Part shown: in pieces, positions 61,723 through 64,000 of the stretch
How the letters are laid out: each line of letters opens with the position of its first letter
Position numbering within the stretch: the first letter of the stretch is position 1
Assembly (NCBI GenBank): GCA_017651065.1
Contig: JAGCDP010000008.1
Coordinates: forward strand, 1-64,000
Length of the DNA stretch: 64,000 bases
DNA from: Treponema sp.
Lineage (GTDB): Bacteria > Spirochaetota > Spirochaetia > Treponematales > Treponemataceae
Direction of reading: 5' to 3'
Program-made: the position numbers and the translations under genes
The notes under the pieces: generated by a model
The model's input: only the letters and a program-made list of their open reading frames with translations
The model's database searches: none
Told to the model about the DNA's origin: nothing

Positions 61723-63549
61723 TTGTGGTGGGTTGCATTGCATACAAAGGCTGATTTTTTTTGCAGATTCAATTTCTCTCATTTTACGACTGCGCTTCTT
61801 CTTATTTTTGCGCTGTCATTGACTGCATGTGCATCTACAGAAAGTTCAGATTCTCAGGAAACTGGTCATACAAAAACTTCATATGAAGCACCTGTTGTTT
61901 CAGAAAAAACAGAAGAGGGTGAAACAAATCAGACTGCCGATGCAATTAAGCTTCCTTCTGCTTCAAAACCAAAATCATATTTTGCAAAAATCAATGATGA
62001 GATTGTAAAAAAAGTTGAAATTGGTTCTCCGGCCTCTTTAACAGAAGCTATGAACTCAATTCATAAATCAGAAGCAGACCTTACACAAAACGAAAAGGTT
62101 CTTATATATATTGCTTCAGAAATGATGCGCATTTTGTGGTCATCGCAAAAAGTCAGCTGGACAACTTACAGCGTTTCTGATGAAACTCCATATACAGGAG
62201 CACTTAAATCTGTAAAAAACGGAATCTACGACACAAGTACTGGAAATACAGATTTTCTTTCGACATTCCTTCCGTCACTTGTATACCTCACTCCTAATAT
62301 TACTGCCAACGTACAGGCTCAGTGTGAACAGGGCATTCTTGCTTCTTTAAAAATCAATCCAGATTCTGTTGCAGCAAATTATCTTGCGGGGCTTTATTAC
62401 GAAAGAAAAACTGAATATGTAAAAGCCGAGCCTTATCTTAAAAAGGCATACGACGGTTCAGATACAATAGAAATTATTCTTGAATACGCAAAGGTTTTGA
62501 GCAAAAACGGAAAGTCGTCTTTAGCAGAAGAAGTTATGAAAAAGGCAGGGTCGAGCAACGCCTCTAATACAAGTCTTGCAGTATTAAAACAGAATGCTTA
62601 CATTGCCTTTGAAAAAGGTGATTACACTGCAGCAGAAGAAGCAGTTGCCCGTGTTTTGCAGCAGACACCGAATGATCTTGAATTTGTTTTGTTCCGTGCA
62701 CGCATATTTATAGAAAAGAACGATTATATTCACGCTGTTTCACTTTTGGATATGTATGCACGCCAGAATGATACTAATATTGATTATTTAATTCTGCGAG
62801 CCAGAGTTCAGCTTGACTGGAGTAAAAATACAAACGCCGCTACAGAAACAATCGAAAAAGCAATGCAGCTTTACCCCGACAATGTAGACGCTCTTTTAAT
62901 TGCAGCACGCATTTCTTCTATGACAGACGGACCTGTTGCCGGAAAGTATGCAGACGAGCTTGCAGCAATTGTTCTGGAAAAATCTCCATCTAATAATGAC
63001 GCACTTATTTATGCGCTTGACGGTCTTGTTCAGCGCGAAAACTGGCAGGAAGCATATAACATTAGCAGCGGTCTTGTAAAAAAGCAGCCTGATAATGAAA
63101 ACCTTATCCTTAAGCATGTAACTGTCTGCCTTAAGCTTGGTAGAAAAACAGAAGCAATGGAAGTTGCTCAAAGAGCATATAATTCAAATTCTTCAAATGA
63201 AACAATAACCCAAGCCTATATTCTTGCAAGTACACAGGTTCTTTCGCGTGATGAATCAATAAAGCTTATAGATTCAATGCTTCCGAATGCCTCTTCAAAA
63301 ATAAAAAGCTATTTGTACTACAGAAGAAGCTTCCTTGAACGCAGTGAAGAAACAGCTCTTGCCGATTTACGCTCAAGCCTCATTGCAAATCCACGTAACA
63401 GCGATGCACTTTTCCGTCTGTACGAAATCTATTACGACAAAAAAGACTACCGCAAAGCCCAATACTATCTTAAGCAGGTAGTTGCCATAAATCCTAATGA
63501 TTCTTCTGTACGAAAACTGAATGAGGCGTTAACTCAGCTTATTCAATAA
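61723..63549 (+). CDS. TPR lipoprotein
   Basis: A predicted lipoprotein of about 600 residues: signal core TTALLLIFALSLTAC (lipid Cys near residue 36), a Ser/Thr/Glu-rich linker, then many TPR-like helix pairs (SVAANYLAGLYYERKTEYVKAE, AYIAFEKGDYTAAEEAVARVL, ALFRLYEIYYDKKDYRKAQYY). TPR proteins usually mediate protein contacts. There is no ATG: TTG at 61723 or TTG at 61738 must serve, the latter having GGTGGG five bases upstream. A T8 tract (61755-61762) lies in the signal-peptide code. It begins 5 bases after the membrane-protein stop. Confidence 0.8.
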   Translation: MWWVALHTKADFFCRFNFSHFTTALLLIFALSLTACASTESSDSQETGHTKTSYEAPVVSEKTEEGETNQTADAIKLPSASKPKSYFAKINDEIVKKVEIGSPASLTEAMNSIHKSEADLTQNEKVLIYIASEMMRILWSSQKVSWTTYSVSDETPYTGALKSVKNGIYDTSTGNTDFLSTFLPSLVYLTPNITANVQAQCEQGILASLKINPDSVAANYLAGLYYERKTEYVKAEPYLKKAYDGSDTIEIILEYAKVLSKNGKSSLAEEVMKKAGSSNASNTSLAVLKQNAYIAFEKGDYTAAEEAVARVLQQTPNDLEFVLFRARIFIEKNDYIHAVSLLDMYARQNDTNIDYLILRARVQLDWSKNTNAATETIEKAMQLYPDNVDALLIAARISSMTDGPVAGKYADELAAIVLEKSPSNNDALIYALDGLVQRENWQEAYNISSGLVKKQPDNENLILKHVTVCLKLGRKTEAMEVAQRAYNSNSSNETITQAYILASTQVLSRDESIKLIDSMLPNASSKIKSYLYYRRSFLERSEETALADLRSSLIANPRNSDALFRLYEIYYDKKDYRKAQYYLKQVVAINPNDSSVRKLNEALTQLIQ

Positions 63550-63550
63550 C

Positions 63551-63633
63551 TGGATTGCCACGTCGCTGCGCTCCTCGCAATGACGTATCATTCCTGTCAG
63601 CGTCATTGCGAGCACGAAGTGCGTGGCAATCCA
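63551..63633. repeat. inverted pair of family C repeats after the TPR lipoprotein gene
   Basis: TGGATTGCCACGTCGC...CTCGCAATGAC (63551-63583) and GTCATTGCGAGC...GGCAATCCA (63602-63633), the first beginning one base after the stop codon. The palindromic halves face each other. Confidence 0.85.
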
Positions 63634-63726
63634 GAGTTTATCACTAGACACACCCCCGTATAAATGATATTCTAGTAAAATTGATAATAATATCAAAAAA
63701 CATATTTAAAATAGGACGGAAAATAT

Positions 63727-64000
63727 ATGTCTTTCATTCCATTTTTGACTGCCGGCGCTGAACAAGCTGCAGGTCCTGCTAGTATGGCTACCGGTTTTAT
63801 TCCTTTATTACTTATCATTGTAATATTCTATTTTTTCCTTATTCGCCCACAGAATAAAAAGCAGAAGGAAACACAGCGTATGCTCTCTGCTCTTAAGAAG
63901 GGTGATAAAGTAATTACAATTGGTGGTATTCATGGTGTTGTTTCTTCTGTAAAAGAAAACACTGTAATTGTAAAAGTTGATGACGACTGCAAAATCGAAT
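63727..64000 (+). CDS. yajC: YajC, Sec translocon accessory protein (partial)
   Basis: The frame is open to the window end (91 residues visible). It has a short polar start, one membrane helix (PLLLIIVIFYFFLI), then the YajC signature RPQNKKQKETQRML and KGDKVITIGGIHGVV. YajC is a single-span inner-membrane subunit that joins SecDF at the translocon; secD and secF would be expected next, outside the window. The SD is TAGGACGG, and the ATG is at 63727. Confidence 0.93.
   Translation, partial: MSFIPFLTAGAEQAAGPASMATGFIPLLLIIVIFYFFLIRPQNKKQKETQRMLSALKKGDKVITIGGIHGVVSSVKENTVIVKVDDDCKIE

Overview
The window is a 64-kb stretch of an AT-rich spirochaete chromosome, most likely a gut or rumen Treponema. 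This rests on content rather than on any marker gene: a grpE-dnaK-dnaJ cluster, a fliS/flgN pair behind a sigma-28-like promoter, a soluble [FeFe]-hydrogenase/chemoreceptor fusion of a kind reported from termite-gut treponemes, cytoplasmic sugar-binding-domain/GGDEF fusions, many lipoproteins and a GH115 xylan alpha-glucuronidase. I saw no rRNA, tRNA, CRISPR array, transposase, integrase or prophage. Coding density is high and most genes sit in short operons with ATGA, TAATG or TAGTG overlaps.

Layout. 1-5.3 kb: end of an unrecognised gene, a DUF4349 lipoprotein, a HAD phosphatase, an RluA pseudouridine synthase, a permuted NlpC/P60 lipoprotein and an exported protein whose first codons contain an intrinsic terminator. 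5.3-9.3 kb: grpE, dnaK, dnaJ. 9.3-13.6 kb: two membrane PP2C (SpoIIE/RsbU-like) phosphatases and a STAS protein, a partner-switching module without its kinase. 13.8-17.8 kb: leuS (minus), a YbaK deacylase and a TrmN6-like methyltransferase. 17.7-23.5 kb (minus): a six-gene operon of a TIGR03546/TIGR03545 pair, a zinc-type ABC transporter and a Cys-Cys lipoprotein. 23.6-30.1 kb: an FtsH-like AAA protein with no protease domain, a D,D-carboxypeptidase, an HD-GYP protein, a lipoprotein whose signal peptide is out of frame at a G7 tract, and a GHKL ATPase/STAS-like pair. 30.2-35.4 kb: dapA, asd and GH115. 35.4-39.6 kb (minus): an Mla-type lipid-transport operon. 39.7-44.2 kb: the hydrogenase-chemoreceptor, an endonuclease and a CDF transporter. 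44.2-45.7 kb (minus): fliS, flgN, folA. 46-51.2 kb: ftsH, lolA-like, rodZ-like, rimO. 51.2-57.3 kb: two sugar-binding/GGDEF proteins flanking a UvrD/PcrA helicase. 57.3-61 kb (minus): an OmpA-like protein, a LysM lytic transglycosylase and a TPR lipoprotein. 61-64 kb: a membrane protein, a TPR lipoprotein and the start of yajC.

Small palindromic repeats run through the whole window. Family A (core CCCTGAGCYTGTCGAAGGG) lies mostly inside genes, always in frame and always read as PE(P/L)VEG or PST(S/G)SGT. Family B (TTGTCGGG...CCCGACAA and a TTCCCGGG...CCCGGGAA variant) lies between genes and, twice, inside lipoprotein signal peptides. Family C (GTCATTGCGAG...GGCAATCCA) lies just after stop codons. 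Short perfect hairpins (called E here) sit between them. They look like non-autonomous REP/MITE-like elements. Three unrelated long two-part palindromes (dnaK leader, 42.95 kb, 45.8 kb) are a separate class.

The observations I rate highest are the G7 tract that puts a lipoprotein out of frame (possible phase variation), the protease-less FtsH relative, the putative H2-sensing chemoreceptor, and in-frame repeat insertion, including into signal peptides. All calls come from reading the sequence; no database search was run.
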